Assembly (NCBI RefSeq): GCF_019295435.1
Contig: NZ_WEKL01000015.1
Location: 11,369-50,395 of the forward strand
Origin: Aquimarina litoralis
Lineage (GTDB): Bacteria; Bacteroidota; Bacteroidia; Flavobacteriales; Flavobacteriaceae
Direction: 5' to 3'
Length of the DNA: 39,027 nt
The position numbers were made by a program, and so were the translations under genes. This document shows, one piece after another, positions 16,683-25,462 of this stretch. The number at the start of each line of letters is the position of its first letter. The stretch's first letter is position 1. The notes beneath the pieces are model-generated. The model saw nothing but the letters and a program-made list of their open reading frames with translations. It made no database searches and was not told where the DNA came from.

Positions 16683-19600
16683 TTATTGTTTTGTGAAAAT
16701 AACTTCATATCCATATACCCCATCTTCTGCTTCAGTAAGCTTTTTAATTTCCTTTACTTTGCTGAAGTCTCTCGATTTAGAATACCTACCAGTAACTGTT
16801 TCAAAAACAGCTTTAGATTCTTCCATTGTTTCCAAAGCTTCCTCAAACTTTATCAAATTTATTGATTTATTATCCGGCAAATCAGGATAGAGATTAGCAT
16901 TTCTTACCCATAATGCCTTTAATCCATTAACGTCGGATTTACCAAAATGGAATAGGGCCATATCAAAAGCATCTTCGGTAATGCCTTTAATTTTTTCATT
17001 ATTCATTTTTGTAGGTTTTTTAATATTACCTACTAAGAAACCATCTTCTGTCATTGCGATTTTTCCAAAGACATCTTTACTATTTGCATTTGGTCCAGAA
17101 TTATATTTAAAACTAAATGTTAATTCATCAGGATATCCTGTGCTTAAATCTTGGTTTGATGGTGATTTTTGCATGAAAAATGTACCATCATTTCTATTAT
17201 ATGTTAGTAAGGCATTTTCATTTTTAACAAATAATTTCGATTTTTCGGCAAAACTTAAGTTTTCAGCTGAGTTAGCCAATTTAAACCCAATCTCATCACC
17301 ATTTCTTAAAATATCATCACCATCATATTTTCCAACTACATCTCCATTTTCGATGAATTTTTTCTTCTCCAGAGTTTTGTCAATAATTCTTGCTACTTCT
17401 TGTCCTTTTCCATTGGCATCTACTATAGTAACTTTTACATCGCCCTTTTTGATTCCACTAAATTTTACAGGTAAAGAAGAATCAAAAATTTCGTCAACTT
17501 CTTTTAGGCCATTAATGATTTTTTGTCGACTTGCTTGACTGCCTTCATTTAATAAGCTATTAATACCTTCAAATGATGATTTTCCTCCATATTCAAATCT
17601 AGAGTGTACTTGTTTTAAAATTCTTAAGTTATCAGGTTTAGCCCTAATAACAGGGGACTTACTTAACGCTCCCCAAGCAGATAGTAACTCGATATCATTG
17701 AAATCAATTCCTATACCAGTTAAATCTTTAAAATCATCTCCAAGTCTCGAAATATCGCTAATCCCATTCTCATCTACCTTCCCGGATATAGTTTCTAGCT
17801 TATTAAGAAGATTTCCATCTTCTAAGTTGTTAATCCAATTTTTTAAATCTGCATATTTTTGATTATCTCCTAATTTTTCTAGGATGTTATTTTTGAGTAA
17901 ATCCTTAAAGTTTCCTGTTCCTGAATAAAGTTTTCTTGAAAATTCTAGTTCTTCTTGAATTAAATCTGGAATTTCATTTTCTAATTGATTTACAGTTTTT
18001 CTTAAATCATTAGACATTGCTTTAATTTGCTCTTCTGCAAGCTCAGCTGATGCCTCTCTTAAGGATTGTTCGAAAACATCAAAAAATTCATCTTCTCCAT
18101 ATGTTTTAATGGCAGCATACCCTCTAGCTAACTGTTTTTTTGTAGCGGCAGCTGTAAGTCCGGTAACGTCTGCGGCTGATTTGGCTAGGAAAATATAGCC
18201 TATACCATCCCATCCGGATTTTAGGTAATCTTTAAATTCTTCGTTATCCGTTTTATCATCAAAATTGTCATAAAGTACTCGTACGGCATCATTTGAAAAA
18301 GTATAAGTTAAATCCGCAATTGCCCAATAAGCAATTTGACCAGTGGCTCTAGCTGCAGCAACTTCCCCAAAACTTAAAACAGTTCCCGCTATTACAATTG
18401 TGTTAATTCCCCAGTTTTCAAATGATTGAGTGCTTTTCTTTTCCTGTAGATATGGAAGAAAAACGGCTGGAACTTTTATTGCTTTACCACACCATTGAAC
18501 ATTAGGGTTGCCACACATAAATGATGGTAAGATATTCGTGCTTTCTAAGATAGTAAGTGTTACAAAATCGTTAAATGGATGTAAAGGGTAATTGTCATAT
18601 AAATATTCGTTACATCCATTTTCAACACTTTCCCCATTTCTAGAAACAGTGTATCTTTTTTGTAGACACTCTCCTGTGACAAAAACCTGTTTGCCTTCAA
18701 AGTCAAATTCATAATCATTGTCAGATACAACATAATTCAGGATAAAACTTTCGTTTCTTGCTCCCCATTCTAAAGTAATTTTTGAAGGATTTTCAGAATA
18801 AGTCTCTAAAGAAAGTTTAGTGAATCTTAATATGAGTTCGGAAAAATTATCCTTACCAAAATAATCGTCTAATTTCTTAAAAAGGTTTTCATATAAGTAT
18901 TTATCTCCAACTTTGTAATTTTCACTTAGCAAACCTTCAAGAAATAATCTCGATTGATCCGTTTCACCTCTGTCATTATTTACAGATTTGATAACTTTTA
19001 GCGCAAGTGCTTCAATATTATAATTTAAACCAAACCAATAACCTCCAACAAATCCTTTCGTCATTATTTTAAGCATACTAAGTTTCTCTACCGCACTTAG
19101 TGTTTCCAGTTGATTTAAAGAAAGGTTATATGCTACTCTAAGAAGAGCTTCTTTATCTGTACTTGTTTGTACAATTGTTTTTGCTTCTAGATAGTATTCG
19201 ATATATCTGTTATATGAGTCATAAAAAGCTTTATATGCTTCATAATCATTTGGCCACATACCTTCACTATAGAATTGTTTTTGCCAGTCTAGAAGGTTTT
19301 TGTAGCCATTTTTGGAAAATTCTTCAAAAAAGGTTGTATCCACATTTGGATCACAAATAAGTTTAGAAACTTTTAATACAATTTCTCGTATGTTTTCATC
19401 ATTTATATCCGCATGGAGGCTATAGAATTTTTCTCCTTCAGAACATAAATCACAGGCTTCGGGAGAATTAATGGTTGGCCCAATTGGACTTAAACCATTG
19501 GTATATTCAGTATTAACAATAAGGTCATCATTTCCTCCACTATTCCATTCCGTTGGATGGGCATTATTTGGATGAGCTTTAGAATAGATATCTATACCGC

Positions 19601-22600
19601 AAGATTCCGAGGTCTTTTTTAATTTACCAAGATAAACTGTAACTTGTTGAGATAGATCTCTTGATAAAATGTCTTGATATACTCTTTCGTTCCAATTATT
19701 TTTATTTCCAGTTTCTTTAAGGTATCCTGCGAATTTGGATTCACCATTTTTAACTCTTTTAGCACCAACGTATCGTTCTTCTTTTCCATTTTTGGTAATT
19801 GTAAATGCGAATAAAGAACCTTTATTGATAAAGGTAACATCTTTAGCCGTAGACGGAATCGAAATTATTTTGCCAGTAGGAGAAACAAATGAAATACTAG
19901 ATCCAGAGAAGTTTTCAAGATGAGAACTAAATAATTCTGGAACAACGTTATAACCTACTAAGTATTGATAACTTGCGTATTCCCCATCCTCATCACCTTG
20001 GAACCAGTAGATCTGAATACCTGGTGCATGCATTTTTTCCCAATCCATATGAGATAAGCGCACTCCAGTACCATAATCCATCAAGAGATTTGTTATTCCG
20101 GTAGTATTATATTTTTTAAACGGATGCTCTAATCCAAATACGCCATGCCCCAATTCGTGGGCTGCAGTTCGGCCTTTATCATCTCCGGCAAAGACAAAAC
20201 CAAATTGTCGTTTTAGTGGCATAAACCCTTCAGTACCTGAATCAGAAGGAGGAATATCCGTAACAAATAAATAATAAGTGTCACGTTGATATCCTGGTAA
20301 CGTCTTAAACTGGCTAATCCATGCTTTTTCACCTTTGGTATATTGCGATAGTAAACTACTATCGCCAACATCTAAAGTGGTATCTGATACAGATAATGGT
20401 GATGCAGAAGTAACATTAAATCGAACGCCAGCTGGATTGTAAATTTCATTGATACGCTCACCGATGCCAGATAAACTAGCACCATTAACCGAGATTAATT
20501 TTACATTGATGGTAGCTACATCCTGATTGGCCAAATGCCATAGATTCGCTGTACCAGCTACTGTGTACTTATCAGTAGAATCTTTTGGTCTTACAGTAGC
20601 TATGATTTGTTGTTTAGCAAAATCAAAAGCTTTTTTAAGGGATAAGGTAGCGGTTGTACTATCACTGTCCCAATTGGCTTGTACTTTGGTTCCTTCTTTG
20701 GTTTTAAAAATAATATCAGATGCACTGTAATCACTTGTTCCAAATGACACTTCTGCCGTTAAGAAATCTGTTGGACGATTAGGTAACGCTGCTATCGCTT
20801 TATAGGGTATGTAATACTCGCCACCACCAGAGATAGGTACTTTATCATATTGATTGGCGATAGAACCTCCTGCATTTTCAGGTACGGTATCAAAACTATA
20901 ATATCCCTTGGTATTGTTAAAAGTAACGGTAACATCACTCGCTGTAATTTCATTAACACCACTGTTATTTACACCATCGGTATTTCCGGAAGTAGCGGGT
21001 CCTCCTTCTGCTTGTTCTCCTTGTGATATATCACCATCGGCATCTACACGCCACTCTTCACCGGTACTATCAACAAATATGATATCATTTCCACCATCGA
21101 AGGTGTCAGGAATAGGACCATCAGTACTAATGATTATAATATCACCATTTTCATCGATTTGAACATCTACAATATCTACATCGACGTCTATAACTTGAAT
21201 ATCTCCATCATCTCCAAGAATAACATCCACAACTGCATCTCCATCTATGATACTTCCCCAATTAGGATCATAGGTAGTGATTACAAAACCGTCTACCAAT
21301 TTCATATCGGTATTGATTTTGATATTCTGGAATTTCACAGGAATACGAACTGTTGCCAACCAAGGTGTGCTGATATATCCTTCTCCTGTAAAAGAAGTGG
21401 CACCAGAAACTTCTTTTACGTACACGGGAAAGTCACCTGCAGTAAAAACATCATTCACAAAAAGTTCTGTAAGTAGTTCCTGATTCGAAAGATCTACAGG
21501 ATCTGGCTGAATACCACAAGAGGCGTACTCTGCTAATTCTTCACTAAGTGTTCTAAAGGTATCAACTGGTGATTCTCCAAAACTATTCTGAGTACAGTTT
21601 CCGATAACTCGATACTCATAAACGGTGTCTGCTTTAAATTCGTCTATGGTCACATAATCTCTAGGTGTAGTTTTACTATACCAACGATTACTACCTGCTT
21701 CTCTATATTTTATCGTATAATCTAAATGATCTGGATGCCCAATCCAGCTAATAGTGGCATTGGTCATACTTACATCCTGAACTTGGATATTTGTGGGCAA
21801 TTCACAACTAGCTTGGTAATCGAACCAAAAGATTTCACTATTTCCATTATTATTAAATACTGAAACTTCTTCGCCATTATTGGTAGCAAATGCTCTTACC
21901 CGCCAAGCATATCGTTTACCTGCTAATAACAAAGGCTGAATAGGTCCGTATAGCAAGGAGGTATTGGTCGTAACTTCCTGGTATAATGGTGGCGATGCTA
22001 CAAAAATAGCTTGTGGATCAATATAAGGATCCCAAACTTCTACAATACTAAATTCATAAGAGACATTCGGTACGTTGATGTGTCTTGGTGTCCATTGAAA
22101 AATAATATTCGTTGGATTTTGTTCACTTATTTTGGCTTCGTTATCAGGTTTGTTTAAAAATGGGGGATCGTTATTAATCAGAAAAATGGAAGCACAATTT
22201 TTTGAAGACAATCGATTACCGGTAAATGCATCAAATACTTCAAAACAAAACCTGTAGGATCCATCAGGTAGTGGACTATTATACTGTACTGAAGATATGC
22301 CTTGTAAATTCTGTTGTTCGAAATAAGGGGCTAATTCTGTTATGGTTAAGTTTAGAGGAATACCACCATCTAGAATCAAGGTTGGCGCTCCGATGACTAC
22401 TGGCGCACTAGTTGCATTGATTCCGTTACCTTCTATAGAAACTGCTAATCGAATTTCTCTGCTGGATGCAGTAACATCGCTTAGTACTAATTGAACTCTT
22501 AAAGGGCTATTTACAATTCCTGAATTAGCATATCCTGACAAATTGGTAGGATAAGGAGGAATTGCTTGTGAAGTAACACGGACAGGAAAAGTTTGTGCTA

Positions 22601-22652
22601 AGACAAAATTTAGCTGTAATAGTGCTATTAGTATCAATAATAATTTCTTCAT
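16683..22652 (-). CDS. Polymorphic-toxin-like giant protein: TANFOR-like region, FN3, metzincin-like protease motif, variable C-terminus
   Basis: This 1989-aa protein has a signal peptide (MKKLLLILIALLQLNFVLAQ). Residues 20-250 (starting FPVRVTSQAIPPYP) resemble the TANFOR domain known from Tannerella forsythia and other Bacteroidetes; residues 285-370 form an FN3 domain. An acidic Asp/Val tract follows near 470-530. A zinc-protease motif HELGHGVFGLEH (His832, Glu833, His836, His843) is followed by a Met-turn-like LLMDYG (Met858). A long region with a hydrophobic stretch near 1418-1460 leads to AWGALSKSPVIR, a segment type frequent before toxin ends in Bacteroidetes. The last 120 residues (ITEDAFDMALFHFGKSD onward) form a separate tip of unknown activity. 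The protease may release the tip, as in other polymorphic toxins. The ATG lies 23 nt after the barrel gene; no T9SS sorting domain is seen. Confidence 0.82.
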   Translation of the reverse strand: MKKLLLILIALLQLNFVLAQTFPVRVTSQAIPPYPTNLSGYANSGIVNSPLRVQLVLSDVTASSREIRLAVSIEGNGINATSAPVVIGAPTLILDGGIPLNLTITELAPYFEQQNLQGISSVQYNSPLPDGSYRFCFEVFDAFTGNRLSSKNCASIFLINNDPPFLNKPDNEAKISEQNPTNIIFQWTPRHINVPNVSYEFSIVEVWDPYIDPQAIFVASPPLYQEVTTNTSLLYGPIQPLLLAGKRYAWRVRAFATNNGEEVSVFNNNGNSEIFWFDYQASCELPTNIQVQDVSMTNATISWIGHPDHLDYTIKYREAGSNRWYSKTTPRDYVTIDEFKADTVYEYRVIGNCTQNSFGESPVDTFRTLSEELAEYASCGIQPDPVDLSNQELLTELFVNDVFTAGDFPVYVKEVSGATSFTGEGYISTPWLATVRIPVKFQNIKINTDMKLVDGFVITTYDPNWGSIIDGDAVVDVILGDDGDIQVIDVDVDIVDVQIDENGDIIIISTDGPIPDTFDGGNDIIFVDSTGEEWRVDADGDISQGEQAEGGPATSGNTDGVNNSGVNEITASDVTVTFNNTKGYYSFDTVPENAGGSIANQYDKVPISGGGEYYIPYKAIAALPNRPTDFLTAEVSFGTSDYSASDIIFKTKEGTKVQANWDSDSTTATLSLKKAFDFAKQQIIATVRPKDSTDKYTVAGTANLWHLANQDVATINVKLISVNGASLSGIGERINEIYNPAGVRFNVTSASPLSVSDTTLDVGDSSLLSQYTKGEKAWISQFKTLPGYQRDTYYLFVTDIPPSDSGTEGFMPLKRQFGFVFAGDDKGRTAAHELGHGVFGLEHPFKKYNTTGITNLLMDYGTGVRLSHMDWEKMHAPGIQIYWFQGDEDGEYASYQYLVGYNVVPELFSSHLENFSGSSISFVSPTGKIISIPSTAKDVTFINKGSLFAFTITKNGKEERYVGAKRVKNGESKFAGYLKETGNKNNWNERVYQDILSRDLSQQVTVYLGKLKKTSESCGIDIYSKAHPNNAHPTEWNSGGNDDLIVNTEYTNGLSPIGPTINSPEACDLCSEGEKFYSLHADINDENIREIVLKVSKLICDPNVDTTFFEEFSKNGYKNLLDWQKQFYSEGMWPNDYEAYKAFYDSYNRYIEYYLEAKTIVQTSTDKEALLRVAYNLSLNQLETLSAVEKLSMLKIMTKGFVGGYWFGLNYNIEALALKVIKSVNNDRGETDQSRLFLEGLLSENYKVGDKYLYENLFKKLDDYFGKDNFSELILRFTKLSLETYSENPSKITLEWGARNESFILNYVVSDNDYEFDFEGKQVFVTGECLQKRYTVSRNGESVENGCNEYLYDNYPLHPFNDFVTLTILESTNILPSFMCGNPNVQWCGKAIKVPAVFLPYLQEKKSTQSFENWGINTIVIAGTVLSFGEVAAARATGQIAYWAIADLTYTFSNDAVRVLYDNFDDKTDNEEFKDYLKSGWDGIGYIFLAKSAADVTGLTAAATKKQLARGYAAIKTYGEDEFFDVFEQSLREASAELAEEQIKAMSNDLRKTVNQLENEIPDLIQEELEFSRKLYSGTGNFKDLLKNNILEKLGDNQKYADLKNWINNLEDGNLLNKLETISGKVDENGISDISRLGDDFKDLTGIGIDFNDIELLSAWGALSKSPVIRAKPDNLRILKQVHSRFEYGGKSSFEGINSLLNEGSQASRQKIINGLKEVDEIFDSSLPVKFSGIKKGDVKVTIVDANGKGQEVARIIDKTLEKKKFIENGDVVGKYDGDDILRNGDEIGFKLANSAENLSFAEKSKLFVKNENALLTYNRNDGTFFMQKSPSNQDLSTGYPDELTFSFKYNSGPNANSKDVFGKIAMTEDGFLVGNIKKPTKMNNEKIKGITEDAFDMALFHFGKSDVNGLKALWVRNANLYPDLPDNKSINLIKFEEALETMEESKAVFETVTGRYSKSRDFSKVKEIKKLTEAEDGVYGYEVIFTKQ

Positions 22653-22675
22653 ACGCGATTTGGGGTAATTACCGT

Positions 22676-25153
22676 CTAGTTATCAGAACTACGATATAGT
22701 TTGTCAAAATAGATGATAATTTGTTCCTCTAAATATATGTTAATTTTTTCTAAATCTTTTTTCTCGGAATACATTCCAAAAGTGGTTTCCTGAGTCAGTT
22801 CCTTTATGTTTTTAGTGTGAGTACTTTTGGTAATCAGTCTATTACCATTTAATAATTTGTCAACCTCGATTCGTAAGAAGAGATATGCTTCAAATTTTTC
22901 ACCTTCCACTTTATATTTCGTATTGATCTTCATGTATTCGAATTGCGCTTCTTCTGAAGCTGTATTTCTTTCGGATTCACTTAGTGAGTGAAGTGGATGG
23001 TTTTCTAATTCAAATTTTGCTTTGGCATATACATCCTTCATTTTTTGATCTTTGTTGACCAGCTCTTTTCGTAAACTCAATAAGGTGGTTTGTAATCCGT
23101 TTTGGTATACTGGGATGTAATCTTTTCGTAAGTAAATACTATCTAGAAAATCAATTGCCAAGTTTTTGAAGTCTTCATCGGTTTTGGCATTTTCCTTTAG
23201 AGCAGCAAAAAGCATTTTCATTTTATCTTTTGCAAAAGCCTCTTCATTATCATAATATTCTTTCTTTGCTATCGCTTCAATCTGATCAGCTACTGCCAAG
23301 GCATTGTTATCATAAATTTCTCCTCGATAACGGAATCTATAGTAATTCTGTTTATCAAGTTGTTCTTCTAACTGCTGAAGTGTATCTTTTGATTTTTGAG
23401 CATTCTTTTTATTATTTGAAGAGTTAGGGTCTCTTTTTCTGAATCGCAAATCAGGTTTTTTGACATCAAAGGAATAACTATATCCAAGGGTAACTGTAAA
23501 GTCGTTTGAACTTGCAGTAGTAGAGCTATTTCTAAACAAGGCTAGTGCATTGAGATTTAGGTTATGCTTTTCTTTATATACATAACCAGCATTAGCTCTA
23601 AAATTAGTAACATTTCCTTGTGAAGTTCCGTTGGCTAAACTTTGATTATAAGAAGCAGAAAATCCTGTTCTTAGTTTTTTATCAAAGAATTGTTTATTAA
23701 CAGATAGTGTTGGACCATAGGTTAGTGCATCATTTTCTTCAATGACATTATAGGCAGCATTAACTGCACCGTTTACGGTTAATGCGCTTTCTGGATAAGC
23801 AATGGAATAGTTGGCTCCTAAATTGTAAAAATCTGTTTGGTTATTGGTTTCATCTGCTGTTCCTTGTTCGTCTTTAGTGGTTTGATATGTCAGATTCAAA
23901 CCTATATTTTGTTGTTTTTGTTTGCTTTGCGAAAGGATATAGCCAAGGTTTAGAGAGGCGTTTTGTGATACCTGCTTAAAGTCCAAGGTGTCAAGATTTT
24001 CTACAGGATCAACTTCATTAATAATGTCAAATGCTGTTCGAATATTGGTAAAGGATTGAAAATTAGAATAAGATGCTGCAATATTTAATCGGTCAGAGGC
24101 TTTGATATTTGTATTCAATGCAGCGACAATTCTATTCGATTGAGATTCTTTTTCATTCTTAAGATCATCTCTTTGTAGTCCTGCATTTAAGGCAAGCGAT
24201 ACACGACCGTTAAACAATTCTTGTGTAGCATTTGCGGTGATATTTTCTAGATCATTATTAAAAAAATATGCTCCAAAAGTTCTGTATTGTGGATCGATTC
24301 GTTCATAACCAATACCTAGACTACCTTTTCCAAAGGCATAATTTATATCTGCATTAAAAGCAGTATAATAATCGGTAGAAGCTTTTTCATCGATTAAGAA
24401 CCCAAGTATATTACTGTTGGAATCTGTTCCTGTGTCGTTTAGGTTTTCTGTCACCGCACTTTGGGCAACTTCTAGATTGAAATTCAATCCTTTGGTAATC
24501 TCTACGGAAGAGGTTAAACTAATTACTAAATTTTCTTTAGGATCAATATTGAGATCATCAGGTATCGGAATTTCTAAAGAGGACGCTTCGTCTTTTGCTT
24601 TGAAAAAAATCAAACCGATATTAAATCTATTGAAATCATATGAGGTTTTTAATCCGTATCCCATTCTTTTATATGCAGGGATTGCTTCGGGTACTTCGGC
24701 ATTGTATTCGGTTGCTTTTAAAAACCTACCATATAGTGCACTAATCTTAAATGGACCATTTGGTGTAAGATCTGTTCCAAAACCGGTAAATTGGTGTCCG
24801 CTCACCGTATATGGAGAAAAAGTCATCGCAACATCTCCAATATGTGTCGCTACCCATTTATAAGAAGGGTGTATACTAAGTCTGTTAATTTTAAAAGGTG
24901 TACTATAGGCAAAATCCTGATTGGTATAAGAAAAGGATAAAGGGATGTTATAAATTCCGCTAATGTTAAAATTTAAATTACCATTGAGAAAATACGTAAA
25001 AGGTTCTCTATTAGCAGTGCCGTTATAATACACAGAATTTGCAGAAATTCCCCCGTTAATTTTAACTAAAGGAGCCTTTCCAATTTGACCAAGATCTTGG
25101 CCAAGAAGGGGAGAAGTGAGTAAAACCAGTAAATAAAGTAATCTTTTATTCAA
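22676..25153 (-). CDS. Outer-membrane beta-barrel protein with C-terminal helical domain
   Basis: This 825-aa protein starts at a TTG (25153). No in-frame ATG precedes the signal peptide (MNKRLLYLLVLLTSPLLGQ), and later ATGs would remove it. Residues 20-565 are a long series of amphipathic strands typical of outer-membrane barrels (FNFNISGIYNIPLSFSYTNQ, ALTVNGAVNAAYNV, FTVTLGYSYSF), including SHP-type turns and Asn-rich loops. After a basic linker (KKPDLRFRKRDP) the last 260 residues are strongly helical and charged (QLEEQLDKQNYYRFRYRGE onward), probably periplasmic. I do not recognise a named family. As the first gene of the run, 23 nt before the toxin-like gene, it could be the outer-membrane channel or anchor for that protein. 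This role is inferred from context. Confidence 0.82.
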   Translation of the reverse strand: MNKRLLYLLVLLTSPLLGQDLGQIGKAPLVKINGGISANSVYYNGTANREPFTYFLNGNLNFNISGIYNIPLSFSYTNQDFAYSTPFKINRLSIHPSYKWVATHIGDVAMTFSPYTVSGHQFTGFGTDLTPNGPFKISALYGRFLKATEYNAEVPEAIPAYKRMGYGLKTSYDFNRFNIGLIFFKAKDEASSLEIPIPDDLNIDPKENLVISLTSSVEITKGLNFNLEVAQSAVTENLNDTGTDSNSNILGFLIDEKASTDYYTAFNADINYAFGKGSLGIGYERIDPQYRTFGAYFFNNDLENITANATQELFNGRVSLALNAGLQRDDLKNEKESQSNRIVAALNTNIKASDRLNIAASYSNFQSFTNIRTAFDIINEVDPVENLDTLDFKQVSQNASLNLGYILSQSKQKQQNIGLNLTYQTTKDEQGTADETNNQTDFYNLGANYSIAYPESALTVNGAVNAAYNVIEENDALTYGPTLSVNKQFFDKKLRTGFSASYNQSLANGTSQGNVTNFRANAGYVYKEKHNLNLNALALFRNSSTTASSNDFTVTLGYSYSFDVKKPDLRFRKRDPNSSNNKKNAQKSKDTLQQLEEQLDKQNYYRFRYRGEIYDNNALAVADQIEAIAKKEYYDNEEAFAKDKMKMLFAALKENAKTDEDFKNLAIDFLDSIYLRKDYIPVYQNGLQTTLLSLRKELVNKDQKMKDVYAKAKFELENHPLHSLSESERNTASEEAQFEYMKINTKYKVEGEKFEAYLFLRIEVDKLLNGNRLITKSTHTKNIKELTQETTFGMYSEKKDLEKINIYLEEQIIIYFDKLYRSSDN

Positions 25154-25406
25154 TATGGGGCTTGATTTGGGGTTGGCGAATTTAAGTTTTTTTTAACATT
25201 TAACAAAGGGAAAATTCTAACTTTCAGAACTTTAACAGAATATGTAATCTTATTCTTACTTGCAGCTTAGTTTTTGAGCTATTTTTCCGACTTTTCTATA
25301 AGTAAGTGTCTTTAAGGACGATAATGTTACCATGTATATATCGATTTTTTTAAAAAGATGGTAATTAATACCATTTCATATGAGAACTGGTATAACAAAG
25401 GGATAT
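25154..25406. other. Leader region upstream of the barrel gene, presumed promoter
   Basis: No gene is seen here. The stretch is A+T-rich and lies between the TTG start of the barrel gene and the terminator of the receptor gene. It should therefore carry the promoter of the 24-kb gene run. I found no exact match to the Bacteroidetes TAnnTTTG box on the minus strand, so the promoter may be divergent or use an alternative sigma factor. Confidence 0.45.
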
Positions 25407-25438
25407 AAAAAAACCTCGCTCCATTAGAGCGAGGTTTT
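25407..25438 (-). terminator. Intrinsic terminator after the Oar-like receptor gene
   Basis: AACCTCGCTC and GAGCGAGGTT pair perfectly around a 5-nt loop and are flanked by A and T tracts, giving a T run on the minus strand 25 bases after the receptor stop codon. The arms differ by one base from those of the terminator at 858-890. Confidence 0.9.
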
Positions 25439-25462
25439 ACTATTTTGGTTTTTAACTTTTCC

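Noticed and set aside
16193-16723. Start of the first small downstream gene at the ATG 16723
   Set aside because: It would overlap the toxin-like gene by 41 bases; the ATG at 16675, 7 bases after the stop, is more economical.
16981-17538. Open plus-strand frame of 185 codons opposite the toxin-like gene
   Set aside because: The sense frame is clearly coding and continuous; the antisense product is Phe/Ser/Leu-rich low-quality sequence typical of a shadow frame.
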